NCBI GenBank assembly: GCA_015698045.1
Contig: BLAL01000044.1
Coordinates: forward strand, 464,501 to 528,500
Origin: Rhizophagus clarus
Lineage: Eukaryota > Glomeromycota > Glomeromycetes > Glomerales > Glomeraceae
DNA length: 64,000 bases
Direction: 5' to 3'
Below are positions 10,405-22,450 of the stretch, one piece after another (the stretch's first letter is position 1; each line of letters opens with the position of its first letter). The notes beneath the pieces are model-generated. The model ran no database searches. It saw only the letters and a program-made list of their open reading frames with translations, and was not told where the DNA came from. Position numbers and translations under genes: made by a program.

Positions 10405-11788
10405 ATGGATGAGAAATATAATAACAGAATTAATAGATCCTTACAGGTGAATTTTACATGAAAAAAAATTGTATGGGAGTACAGTCAGAACTCGATTTAA
10501 CGACTATCCAGTTAAAATTCAAAATTTACCTATCAGGATTCAGTACCGACAAAAAAAATTACTGAAAAATTCTCTGTATCAAGATTTATTAGTTTAATAT
10601 AACGATTTTATTATAAAAAAAATCGGTTTATCGTGAAATTCATTATATAACTTAGTAGTTCTGACTGTGGTTAAATTTATCATAGGCTAATTCGGAAAAT
10701 AATTTTGATTTAACAAACCATATTTTATACAGGTTGGAGAAAATTGTAATGCCTTATGGCCACGAGGGCAAAATGGTGACCCTACCATTTACTCGTCCGA
10801 TTCTTGTCATCACTGTGTGGGACGCAGTAGCCTTGCTTTGGAAATACAGCATAAGTCGACCTCTGAGAAAGAGTTTCGCAAACCAGGCTGCATATCTGGA
10901 GAAAATGCGGGGGATCCTTGCGGACAAGATTGTGAAAATGGAGGAGACTCGGTTGGCTCGTCCATCCACGGTAAATCTCACATTTTCCACCCGGAGAGGG
11001 AAAATCAAGAATTACTTCTTCGGGGTAGCAATTCGCGGGGGGTATGGAAAAACGAAGGTGGAGAGAAATGCGATATTCAAAGTGAACAAACAGGCTGCGA
11101 AAGCGAGAGTAAATATGATGAATATAATATTTTCAAATGTCCAAACAGAGAGAAAATTAAACGGTTGCAGGAATTCCTGGGGTCATTGTGCAGAGTCAAT
11201 ACCATGGAGGGTTCTTCATGGAACCCGAAGACGCCGTGCAATTTTATACACCCGAACGACAACCCTAATGGGACTGACACTTCTTCCATGTCTTCAGTGC
11301 AAGGCAATAATAAATTCGACTTATCTTGCAATAATTCGTCCTTGGTAGTCGAAATGATTGCGAATAAATCAGACAGTGATCGTGTTGCGGCCTCTCTTCA
11401 TTTGAAAATAGAAAGTATTGATCTTCGAGTAGATGGTATCAGTTCCTATTTAATGGAAATTGCAATGTGTGGTTTCAACCATATAATCATTATCGGAGAG
11501 ATTCATTGTGGCCTACTTTTTTTGGACTGCTATGAGCGTGTGTTCATGTGGGACTCTCTGGTCGGCATATTTTTGTTTTGTGGGAATTTTTTCGAAGCAT
11601 TATTTGAGAAGCCTTGTGAAGTGCCATGGGCCGTATCATTAGATGGAACTGTATGGGAGGTCGACCCTAATATTCTAGACTCGGAATCACCAGAAGAATG
11701 CAATTCTTACCTTGTAAAAGACAAGAAAAAAGACAAGAAAAAAACTAAGAAAAAAGGCAAGAATAAGAACCAAAAAAAGCATCATTGA
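10405..11788 (+). CDS. Two-exon gene of unknown function, GC-richer than its surroundings
   Basis: Exon 1 (10405-10446, MDEKYNNRINRSLQ) and exon 2 (10733-11788) join in frame through a GTGAAT...TACAG intron to give 365 residues. No other ATG is available for the long frame, so this splice fixes the start. The N-terminal half is rich in Cys, Gly, Ser and Glu (CHHC, PGCISGENAGDPCGQDC). The middle is acidic/Asn-rich. Residues about 210-320 look like a folded hydrophobic domain (DRVAASLHLKIESIDLRVDG, HIIIIGEIHCGLLFLDCYER, FMWDSLVGIFLFCGNFFEAL, DGTVWEVDP). The C-terminus is a run of Lys (KDKKKDKKKTKKKGKNKN). Base composition of exon 2 is near 45% GC, well above the flanks. A second frame (10734-11348) is also open but overlaps and lacks an upstream exon, so I treat it as a shadow. 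I do not recognise the family; a Glomeromycotina-specific or captured gene is possible. Confidence 0.6.
10482..10667. repeat. Pogo-like MITE inside the intron
   Basis: Starts CAGTCAGAACTCGATTTAAC and ends with TAGTTCTGACTG, so the outer 10-12 bp are inverted repeats of the CAGTCAGA type known from pogo/Fot1 relatives. TA precedes it (10480-10481). The right flank is TG, perhaps a mutated TA. It is about 186 bp with no coding capacity and fills most of the 286-nt intron (10447-10732). Confidence 0.7.
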
Positions 11789-12134
11789 TGTAGGCATATT
11801 CTGGATTTTTTAAATTTCAATTTAAGTCGTACCTTTCCTTCAAAACCCCCATCTTTTTTTTCCTTTCTTTTCTTCCTTAATGGATTTATGCTTATAATCA
11901 TATTGGTTTAGCAATCATCAAATATATTTGCTTTAATTTGTGTAATTGTATCGAAAAAAAATAAATATATGAAAATTAATTATAATAGCATACTGTATGT
12001 TTATCCTCGTGACTACTTTTTTTTAAAGATTAACAGTTCCACAAAAAGATCAAATATAAAAATATTCTGAATATTTTTCAAATATCTCTCATATATTTTA
12101 GGAATATAGCAACATAAGTTAAATGATGAATATG

Positions 12135-12490
12135 CAGTCAGACCTCTATGTACCGATACAGTAAAAATATCGGTACATTGATTTATCGGTACATATAGGT
12201 TATCAATAAATCATAATGCAGGTTAGGAATCTTTATGTTAACTCAGGCCAAGTTTATAGTGCCGACCTGAATTAATATTAGTGTAACTTAAAATATCGGT
12301 ACATCTTACTATATGTTAATAATAAAGGACAAAGAAAAGTATTAGTACACGTTACATTGTGAAACTATATATAATATCGGTACAACAAGTTTTTTTTATT
12401 AATTGTGAAATGGGACATGAAAATTTTATTGATACATGTGAATATCGGTACGTATAATATCAGTACATAAAGGTCTGACTGGTCTGACTG
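12135..12490. repeat. Pogo-like MITE with internal TATCGGTACA repeats
   Basis: The left end CAGTCAGACCTCTATGTACC is matched inversely by the right end around 12455-12490 (...TCAGTACATAAAGGTCTGAC, with a short GGTCTGACTG duplication at the tip). The interior has at least five copies of (A)TATCGGTACA. TA follows the right end. It is non-coding and about 355 bp. Confidence 0.75.
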
Positions 12491-12849
12491 TATTATATAT
12501 TTCAAAAAAATCTTGTAGATGTAAGCACATATTATGAACAAACTTCAAAAATGATGTGTGTTAGTGTGTATATATTATTTGCAATACATTTTTTTATAGA
12601 TTAAACTAATATGTATAAAAAATTATTTAGAGAGCTCTTATCAACAACATTATTAATAATGGTTGTGTAAATGGATTTAATGCAATACGATATTTTCATT
12701 TAGAGCATCTCGTCAACCGGGAAGTTGGATTAGAAACACTCCAGACTGGTTAGTGTCAAGTTTTATTACATTTTATAAATATTTGCAATGTTCCTCTACT
12801 TTCTTGGTAACCAAAGGTCAATACATGACCGCCGAAATAGCCTTGAGGT

Positions 12850-13080
12850 GTTTCACTTTCACTAACTATAAAGTCATTCAAAACTATTCCACTTAAAACT
12901 AATAATCATTATTCGTTTATAACAATTCCGTTGATAAAGAATAATCTGTTTTAAAGTTAATACGAGTTATCACAAATATAAAAAATTAAAGCAATGAAAT
13001 AATATAATTCTTGATATATAATAAAACAAATCCATAGGAAAAATTGAAAACTCTGCATCAATTTTTTTCGACTACAATTT
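12850..13080. repeat. Duplicated upstream region of a BTB gene, copy 1
   Basis: Aligns with 14640-14880. Landmarks are 'aagt.attcaaaactatt', 'aataatca.tattcgtttataa', 'ttaatacgagtta'-like and 'attgaaaactct.catcaa'. It is followed by a BTB start-region relic. Confidence 0.6.
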
Positions 13081-13084
13081 TTTT

Positions 13085-13245
13085 TTGTTTTCTTCATTCA
13101 CTTGCATCATTTTTTTTTTTTATTTTGATATATATATAATAACATAAATAGATGCTCTGTTTATCAAGGGATTTAAATCGGCTTTTACATGGTTGTGTAA
13201 ATAACTATGATGTAAATATTCAAATTAGTGAAGACTGAACCATTC
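13085..13245 (+). pseudogene. 5' fragment of a BTB-domain gene
   Basis: Matches the upstream and first coding part of the BTB gene at 18889. The shared tract runs from 'tttcttcattcact' through 'ataaatagatg', then codons equal to LINSRDLNRLLxxSxNNYDV-like text ('gatttaaatcggcttttacat', 'aactatgatgtaaatattca'). The copy ends at 'gaagactgaacc' (about 13240), after the equivalent of about 35 codons. It has a stop and lacks the rest of the domain. Confidence 0.7.
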
Positions 13246-15629
13246 TATTTACGTGGTACACTTATATATTTGATTGACAGCTATGCAATAATGACTCTGT
13301 CGGTCCTGCCAAGCATTCTGTTTGTCTTTCATTTTATCAGATTTCATAATTTATTGTACAAATTTATTGTACAAGAATAATAATATTATCACTTGTTTTA
13401 GTACGGTCTGTACTGTACAACTGATTACTGATTCAAAGTTTACACACAGTATATTAAAGCCCGAATCTCATGTGATACAAATTAAACATTTTTATTGGTT
13501 AAGATTAATACTGGGTTGCGGTTTCCACATTTTCCTTCCTTGGTTTAGCAGACGCCCCAAGATATTTTTTTTCTCGCGATTTTTTTAATTCCTAAATTTT
13601 ACAATTTCTTCAGTTCCAGTGAATCTTTCATTGATGGTTTACTCTACTTAGATTTTCATTTTAAAGTTTATTAAATACTTTTATTAAACAATAATGTTTC
13701 TAATGACTGTGAAGAATAAATAAATATACTTTTGGAAATTTAAAATGGATTGTTTTTCTTACTTAGAAGCTGTGATCGAATATGTAAAATTCTTATTGAT
13801 ATTTTACGACTTTTAGTTTCAAAGTGTAAAAGAAAGCGTTAGAATAGTTCAAATCGGATATGTAACTATGTTTTTATTTATAAACAACACACTTATAGTT
13901 TACAGTATAATTAAAAGTTTTATAACTTCGGTTAAACTCGTTATCAAATTTAATACGAACATTACAATATACACGAGCTTTGGATGCAAGTTACTTTTGG
14001 AAATGAAAAATAATAAGGGGTTTATTTAAAAAAAAAAAAAATTCCTATTAAAATCAAATTATTTTTGTAATGAAATGATTAACGATATTCTTTTAATATT
14101 TATAAGCAAATAGAAAGTTTGTATTGCTTTATTGTATATTTCAATAAGTTGTACAAACCTAGAAGAAAGATTTTTATTTTAATCTATAAAATAAATGTTC
14201 AATGAAAGAAATAATACTCTATTTGAAAGAGAAAAAACTAAACGAAATGAAAACAAAAAAAAATTTGGAAAAAAAGCAATTATAATTCGAAATGATAGAA
14301 ATAAATAAACTCGAGAAAAATCCGTTGATGATTCGAAAAAGAAAAAAAATCGGTTGTGTTTGTAATAAAAATGGAGAAAATAATAAACTCGAAAAAAAAG
14401 CGAAAAAGAAAAACTAAGGGCAGTGAGGTATTATCTTAGAAGGGGCACATGAAGGGATAAATTCTCTACCGAGGATAAAAATTTTTCCGTGATCCACACA
14501 GCGTTATTAATATAAAATATCCGCAAAAAATCTTCAAGATTACATATCTGATATTGTTTGTTCGTATTGACGAGATCCAAAGATATTTTTAAATATCTTA
14601 TCAGAATAACGCCATCTGAAATATGAACATTTTCAAAATATAAAGTTATTCAAAACTATTCTACTTGGAGCTAATAATCAGTATTCGTTTATAATGATTC
14701 CATTAATAACGAACAATCTATTATAAAATTAGTACGAGTTAAATGATAAGAGAATTTCGAAATTAAATAAACAATTAATCAAATATAAGAATTAAAGTAT
14801 TGAAATAACAAAAATTTTGGTATAAAATAGAATAAATCAATAATTGAAAACTCTTCATCAATTAATCATCGTCGAACAAAACTTCCTGCGTGAAAAACCA
14901 TTTGGTGCAATGAAGTTTGTTATAATAGAATCAAAATTATAACTTACAGTTTACATACAAAAAATAATTAGTTTTATATAATACTTTTTTATTGATTGAC
15001 ATCATTTACGAAATAAGTTATACTGGATCCTCCCTTGTACATTTGGTACTGCGGGAGATAAGCCAATTGTTTTGTGAAATATTTTATAGAAATAATAAGA
15101 AAGCTTTTCTCCTGAAGATCTTCGATCGAAGGAGAGGTATCGATCAAAAAATCTGGACATTCATGTCCACTAATCATGCAGTAGTCGGAAAAAATAAAAG
15201 ATCGAACAGGCTAATATGTTTTCAATAACAGATCACAGACGCAGTAATGTGACGTAGAACACTAAGTTATTTTAGCAGTTAATACGTATTTAATGTAGAC
15301 AAAGCCGATATAGTTGATATGAAAAAGTTTTAACTCTTATCATAGCCCTACCCATATTTACCTCCACATTGATGCTGACTTGCTTTTTCGCACATATGCT
15401 CAAATTTGGAGAAAAAAGAAGTGCTAAAGACTTTGATCGTTACCAATGGTAACGGTTTTTGCCAAGAAAAAATTTTTGATCAAACACAATTATGTATGAT
15501 CAAACAATAAAAGGTACACAACACAGTATGTAAAATCATAAAGCCCGAAAGAAAAAATAACCATGTTAATGAAATGTTTCTATACTAGCAGACAGAAAAG
15601 ATACTTTTATTATTTTTCAATTATATGCA
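13246..15629. other. AT-rich region, duplicated non-coding DNA, no gene
   Basis: Holds the second copy of the duplicated BTB upstream region (about 14640-14880) and otherwise low-complexity A-rich sequence. Open frames at 13322-13588 and 14989-15228 look random in composition and have no domain. Confidence 0.5.
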
Positions 15630-17548
15630 GAAAATCAAATGTGAAATTTTATAATACATCGCAAAGTTATAAATGTATATAGTATGCTATTGAAACAATC
15701 TAAATATTCTAAATTAATAAAATCTTGCAAATTTACTTGACCTTCTAACAATTTTCCGCTAATCTCTAAACATGAATTGTTAGATAAATATAATTTACCC
15801 GAACCATTTATGATAAAGTACATTATTTGAACTAATTCTCTTATTCTAAAAATTCATTTCCAACTACCGAATTCACTATATTAAGATTCCTAAGCATCTT
15901 TCAAACTGATACAAATCAGATTGTACTGTATACTTATTTTTCTTGTTGAGTGTTCTATGGTCCCAATCCCTCAAATGTTCAGATGGGGAAAGTCCACTTT
16001 TATTACTATGCTCAAAATCAATAAGAACGTACTTACAATTTTCGACACCAGGAACAAAGACAATATTTGGAAGCCGAATATCACAATGAACATAAATCAT
16101 TTTCGTGTAACCATACTAACCTGGTAAGAATATTACGCGCCATCTCACAAGCTTCGTTTCACTATTCAATTGAAAGTTTTTGACCTCGCGTTTCAAACAC
16201 AACTCCAGTTCCGAATTTCGGGGCCCCACCTTCCTTTATTTGGATAAGTCCAGGATGACCTTTTGCGCAGTTATACACAGCCAATAAAAAAGCAATTCTC
16301 CACCGAATCATCAAAAAATGTAATCGTCGATTTTTCTAATTTCATCCGTTTCCCAATAGGAACAATTGATCTGAGAATACTACCGCTCAGGCACTCTTAT
16401 GCATGCAATATTGACCATTATATAGAGAATGGAAACGCGATCTCGGCCGTTTTTGATATCTAAACGATTTGAAAGTGGAACTAAACGATTTATCGGATTT
16501 GCATTTGGCGATCTATCGATTGCAAATTCGGTCCTGCTACGGCATAACATAACATAAACTGTATGTTTCCAATATTTAAAGAATCAAACTTATTGAATTT
16601 GTCTTCAAGTTCACGCTCAGCAATTGAAAAATTCTTAGCATCAGCTTTCTCTTCGCCTTTAAATAGAAGCACATCGTTGATCCAGCATAAAAATAAGGTC
16701 TTTTATTACCTACAGTTGTCATTCCCTGATTTTTGTTGTTCCGATCCATTTCAATTGGAAATATTCCTCCACCAAGACTTGCGAAAAATCTGAAGAGGGT
16801 TCCTGATTAAACTATCTATTCCCCAGTGTACCATATCTTCCGATATATCATCAAAGTTCTGCTTTTCAAATATGTCAGTAAGTAGACAGGAAATATGTTT
16901 TGCTAGGTTACTTCCACATTCATCATCACTTGTTTGGATATATCCAGCAAACTGAGGAAATTTTCTCTCTTCGAAAAAGATACGGGCAATTTTCGAACAA
17001 GTTGTGCAGAAACAAGAGGTTCAAGATCATTTGCATTATTTGGGATAGTATCGAATGGTTGAATGAGATTATCGCAAATCAAGGCGGTCCTGTCTACTTG
17101 CATTTCATCAAAACTCCGCTTTGATCCTACTTAGAAAAGAAGCGTAATAAATGTTATTCCATTAGTACGCATCAAAAAATTAGTGAAGTGATACGAAGAA
17201 TTCTGGTAGATAAATTATCGGCAAATTTGACACGATATCATCAAAATGCTGCATAATACTCAATACGTTGACTAAATTTATTACGACTCACTTACCAGTA
17301 ACGTGTTTTTGGGTGGGTTTGATGATAAGAAGCAGGAAAAAAAAGCACAAAATTATGTTGTTATGACAGAAAACGAGAGTTTAAGCAACAATATCTTATG
17401 TCTCAAGAAACGTATCAGGTGGGGAGACTAGAGATCTCAAATAATTACGCTTTTCTTCATCAGTATCACAGTCATCAAGGAGAAATAACGCGTCAGTCTG
17501 GTTCTTTTCATTTCCGGTGAAGTAACCAAATAAACTTATTTTTTTCAT
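15630..17548 (-). pseudogene. Degenerate fungal-type kinase-like gene
   Basis: Reading the minus strand from an ATG at 17548, recognisable segments follow in the right order but in shifting frames. They are MKKISLFGYFTGNEKNQTDA with LLDDCDTDEEKRNYLRSLVS (about 17400-17548); NANDLEPLVSAQLVRKLPVS (about 17030); DMVHWGIDSLI (about 16830); LLFKGEEKADAKNFSIAERE with NIGNIQFMLCYAVAGPNLQ (16530-16672); GHPGLIQIKEGG (about 16240). Then comes the catalytic region VHCDIRLPNIVFVPG and YVLIDFEHSN (15970-16100). The HRD-like motif reads HCD and the metal-binding motif reads DFE, variants common in expanded fungal kinase-like families. At about 16090 a single indel separates NILTRLVWLHEND from MIYVHCDIRLPN. 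Several frame breaks and stops make it a pseudogene. Active relatives phosphorylate proteins or small molecules; substrates are unknown. Confidence 0.75.
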
Positions 17549-17589
17549 TTGAAACGAAGTCGAGGCGTTTTATTTCTCCTTTTAGAATT

Positions 17590-18430
17590 GAAAGTGATTC
17601 AGACATACAAGTTGTAAAAAAAAAAGATGGGGTAATATATAAATCGATTGTCACACAAATTGATCTGACTTATCAGTCACCAGACTACAAAAATGTAGTG
17701 CACTTACTAAAGTTGATTAAAAATGTATTAAAGAAATCATTCTTTTTTTATTAAGAAGATTAAAGAAATTGTTCTTTTTTATTAAAATGATTAATGGTTT
17801 TTTTTTTATTAAAATGCGTTAAAATGATTGAAAAAAATCATTTTATTTTTTATTAAATTTTATTTTATTGAATAATTAAAAAATAATTTAATTTTTTATT
17901 TTCATTTTTATTAGAATATTGGGCTTAGGGATTCTAAAAATTTCGTAATTAATGAAGATCCCTAAGGAATCTCTCCACGAGGATTCTCTGTTGAAGATCC
18001 TAAATTTACCATTAAGGAATCCTTAGGAATATTTTTTTTTTAATATTTACTATATTAATTTTATTTATTATTTATTATTTTAAAATATATATTTATTCGT
18101 ATTTAATTTAGTTATTCTATATAGATATTACTATTATGTTCTCTTCAAATTAATAATTATCACGAAAAATTGTTTCCTCTGTTAGAAATTTTGATTAGAA
18201 TAGATATCGTACAACTCCTAATTCCCATCTTCACTTTAACAAAATAGCTTGCCTTATTCATTTATATAACGATATAATAAAAAAAATGTAAAAACCCATC
18301 TGAAAAGCTCAGACTGCAAGTCATGCTCGGGATTATTTATTTCGATCCTTGATATCTTACACAACTCACTGGAAATGCATTTCAGCATCTTCGATAAAAA
18401 ATTGTATTGATTCGTTTAATCAAGTTATAC
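17590..18430. other. AT-rich tract with decayed tandem and inverted repeats
   Basis: At about 17720-17870 a degenerate ~36-bp unit (ttaaagaaat.attctttttt) repeats about four times. At 17930-18025 short inverted words (TTAGGGATTC, GATCCCTAAGGAATC, AAGGAATCCTTAGGAA) suggest a small foldback relic. No gene seen. Confidence 0.45.
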
Positions 18431-18888
18431 CATACATCTTAATTCCTTTTGTCTGAAAATAAATTGGCGAAATTAATATGCAATAATAAGTCAGACTCCA
18501 TCACCACACGAACTAATAAATTCACAGCAACGCAAATATAGCAAATCGGTTTTTGAATAATATATAAATGAACTGCCTTTATTGAAAAAGAAAAAAATTT
18601 TTTTTTCTCCAACTGCACGTCAGTTACAACCACAATATTAAATTTTAGAATAATATGCAGTATATCATTCTCCATAAGTAATGATTCATTCCAGATTATA
18701 ATCATAATCCAATCAATAAAAAATTGGTCATGATGTAAACATATATAATACAATTCGCTTAGATAAAAAGTTTTTTTTCGATTACGGCTACAAAGTTTTT
18801 GTTCGAACAAATTTTTTACAAAAAATATATAATTTTTTTGTTTCTTCATTCACTTACATCTTTTTTTTTTATTCTGATACATAAATAG

Positions 18889-20261
18889 ATGCAGAAGTAT
18901 AAAGGTCTAACAAGTTTATCAAGTGATTTAAATCGGCTTTTATATAGTAGTGCGAACAACTATGATGTAAATATTCAAGTTGGGGAAGGATCTAATTCAG
19001 AAAATTTTAAAGCACATTCCATTATATTACAAATTAGATCAACTTATTTTAATTCGGCGTTATCATCAAATTGGGCGAAAAAAGAAGGAAACATTTTTAT
19101 ATTTAAAAAGCCAAATGTTAAACCAGATGTCTTTAGGTTTATTTTAAAGTTCATTTACACCGGAATCGTAGATTTTGATGATGTTAAAGAACATCTTGGT
19201 GAATTACTTATTGCAGCAGATGAAATTAATCTTAATGAATTATTTGATTATATTCAAAAATATATTGAAGAGTTCGTTCTAGAACTATCAAATAAAAATA
19301 TTATATTGATATACAATGCTCTTAATATTGTTTCTAATAATCAAATGATGTGTAATATTATTAAAAATATTATTAGTAAAAATGCATTGAATTTTTTTAA
19401 TGATTATGATGACTCTAATTTATTTTTAGAATTATCAAATGAATCTTTAATTTCACTTATTCAAAATGATAATTTTAAGATGAAAGAAATTGAGATTTGG
19501 AATAACTTGATAAAATGGGCCATTGCAAAGAATCCAACTATTAGTTCTCATACATCTACTTGGAAATCTAAGGAATTTGGGATTATTAGGAACGCAATTC
19601 AACAATTTATTCCACATATTAGATTCTTTCAAATGTCATCAGATGATTATTATGATAAAGTAGAACCATTGTCTGCACTTTTACCTGAAAAACTTGAAAA
19701 AGATATTAATTTCAAATTTCAAGAATATCAAAACCAAGAATTTTTGTAAATTCATTAATTATTAATATAGATCATATTTATCAAATTGCTTATTGGATTG
19801 ATAGAAAGTATGATGAGATATCATATCATTCTTTAAAAAATCTTAAATATAATTTTAACTTGATTTTACGTGAAAGTAGAGATAGTTTTTGTGCAAAATC
19901 TTTTAGAGAAAAATGTTATAATAAAGGAGCCACAATTATAATTATTAAATTGAAAGGCAAAGATAGAATTATTGGAGGTTATAATCCGTTCAATTGGAGT
20001 GGATCTGATAAGCATCTTTATGCAGTTAATAGTTTTATCTTTTCATTTAAATCAATATTAGATTCATCATCAACCATATTAAGTAGAATCAAAAATTCAT
20101 GAAATGCAATATATGATTCAAAGAGTGATAAACTTGGTTTTAGTCGCGACCTTCGAATATTTAATAAAACATGTGTTTTAACAAATTATGAGAAGGAAAT
20201 TATTACGCCTACAACTTTTGATGCTGATTATTACGAAGTATTTCAAGTTGAGCAAATTTAA
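18889..20261 (+). pseudogene. BTB-BACK-TLDc gene with one frameshift and one nonsense codon
   Basis: The first frame (18889-19749) begins MQKYKGLTSLSSDLNRLL. It has a full BTB domain, residues about 20-115 (YDVNIQVGE, FKAHSIILQIRSTYFNSALS, FRFILKFIYTG, ELLIAADEINL), and a BACK-like helical domain to about residue 235. BTB domains dimerise and often serve as cullin-3 adaptors. A TLDc domain follows in a different frame (INIDHIYQIAYWIDRK, NKGATIIIIKLKGKDRIIGG, YNPFNWSGSDKHLYAVNSF, LGFSRDLRIFN, DADYYEVFQVEQI, stop at 20259-20261). The frame change must lie within 19710-19749, which is too short for an intron and has no GT-AG pair. Within TLDc, codons at 20100-20102 read TGA where relatives carry an aromatic residue, consistent with TGG to TGA. 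Everything else is well preserved, so inactivation is recent, or the two lesions are sequence errors. Confidence 0.85.
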
Positions 20262-21239
20262 AGTTATTGGATAATGTGCATATACTGTATATGGTTATCT
20301 TTGGCTTTTTTATACATACATGTGGAAATAAAAAATTGATTTTAAGATACACTCCTCTTTCCCCTTCTTAAAAACGAAATTTTGCCATGCTAAACTCATG
20401 GAACATCTCAAAAAAGATTGAGCTAATCATAGCTATTTATTTAAAAGATCTTATCTGAGAAAACCTTTTTTTAAAAAAAACAATCAACAAATTCTTTCTA
20501 GTCGAAAAAAATATTCATTTTATTATATGTACAAAAAAAAAAAAATTAAATATAAAATAAGAAAACTTCTTTCTAATACCAGTGAACACGACATATTATA
20601 GTTATGAGCTATGTAAATTTTCTTGTGGATATGTTAAACGTATATTGTAAATTGTACATAGCTTAATAAAGCGTTCCACTACAAAAAGAAAATTAGTGAT
20701 TATTTCGTTAAAGGAATTATTTAAAGAAAATTATTTAAGATATCTCTTCTGCCAATTCTAAAAATAAATAAATAAATAAGTAAGTAAATATAAATATATA
20801 TCGTTTTCCATCCGTGACTTTATGTCTTAACTGGGTAAATTATATTAAAATAAATGTAATAAACAAAAAACTAACAACACGACTATGCATGAAAATTAAT
20901 TAGTAAGTTAAAATAATATTAGTTAGTGTTATGAATAAAGTATACATATAGTTCAAACATATACTGCCGGGGAGGTTCAATAGGTGATTGATGAGAAGGT
21001 AGCTCCGGTAAAGAAGATAAAGAAAAATTGATTGATAAATGTATAATCATGAGTAACAATATATTTTGTACAAGGGGTATTACTCACTTTTAGTAAATTA
21101 GTCATTCATGTGCAATTTTTATGTTCTTGAACAAATTTTTATTGGACAATACGAACCATACTAGTACAATTTTTTTTTTGTTTAAGATAGCCGTGTCATA
21201 GGCGCTGCTTTATTAATTTAAAATTAATTAAATACACAC
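20262..21239. other. AT-rich spacer
   Basis: Contains short A/T tracts and taa/gtaa microsatellite-like runs near 20768-20800. No gene or RNA supported. Confidence 0.45.
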
Positions 21240-22450
21240 ACAATTAACAAATGTTAAACTATGAAAAACCCTTCGTAAGACTGGGCTACCTGGAAAGAGT
21301 CCCGGTAAAAAAAAGTAGGACGGTTAAAGAGAAAGGGGAAAAAAATAGGGAAAGGAAATAAAGGGGAACAGGAATCCACAAACATACGTTCATCCTCGCT
21401 GGCGAAGGAGATCCCACCTTAACACCTCAGAATACTATTATACCCCCTTAAAAGTAAATTAAAAAAAAAACAAAATCTACCTAAAAAAAAGAAACATATT
21501 AGTAAGTCTTCCATACATCGAATCTAATCCCTAAATCCAATCGGTGGACATCGCAAATGTTAGTCAACACCTCTCAAACAGAGTTATAGGCTTTGGGAGA
21601 ACACCTGGAGTAAAAATCGCGATGAAGATACTTCTTGTTGGCGATTGGTTTTGTTCCGATCTTTACATTTTGACACCTTCTTATCCTCATTTTTGTCCCT
21701 TTTTAGGGGACTTGAATACCGTCTTCTTTTGTTTGGGTGGAGTTGACAAGAGGACCAATTTATATTTCGCCTGCTTCTCTAAAGTGTCAAGAAAGCTTCA
21801 TCTTTGGCTTTATTTATACATCGTTTCTATGCCTTTGCCCGGTAGAAATCGATAAGGTTTCGAAACTCGGCGTATTCCACATCCAGTAGTTGCGCGTCAT
21901 TAATTGGGCCTGGTAAAGTTCCCTTTATTTCCGATCCGATAGGCGCCAATTAACAGGGTACCAGAGGACGACAACATCACCTAATTTGCGCCATCATTTT
22001 CCGTAAAAGAAATCGGTGTCTGTTATTGGTGACAAAACCATCATACCGATTGGTACTTGTGTTGTGTCTTAAACGAGATCTCTAGAACCCGATCCCAATA
22101 TTTCAGACGTTTAAGAACTTCATCGTGGGATCAGGAGACTGGCATATCGTAAATCATGATGGTTTTTTTAACTATCGACTACCACGTTATTAGCGTCACA
22201 TGTTGAACTGTGGCACGTTTTTTTTTTTGTCTTCTTACTTTCAGATGTACTCGTTAATTGCTGCGGGTGATCATCGGATTATGGCGTTATCGTTCGTGAA
22301 TCGTGACGATGGTTGGTGTTGCGAAACTTGCTGCTAATGGATTAAGGTTGAACGCTTCTCCTGAATAGGAATCTGAACTGGAGCTTCTGAGTTCTGAAAA
22401 GCTTTCTTCAGTTCACGTGAATAGAGCCGCTTCGAATTATAATTATAATT
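21240..22450. other. GC-richer island, probably an old mobile-element or gene relic
   Basis: Composition rises to roughly 40-45% GC. The longest frame (21544-21855 plus, 103 codons) starts at a GTG and has no domain I recognise. On the minus strand, coding-like snatches such as KLGDVVVLWYPVNWRLSDRK appear, but with many stops. Composition and broken frames fit a decayed transposon or captured gene; identity is unknown. Confidence 0.4.

Noticed and set aside
10734..11348. 205-codon frame overlapping the orphan gene
   Set aside because: The +1 alternative frame is longer, splices in frame to an ATG exon and continues to a natural stop; this frame has no upstream exon. Kept only as a remark.
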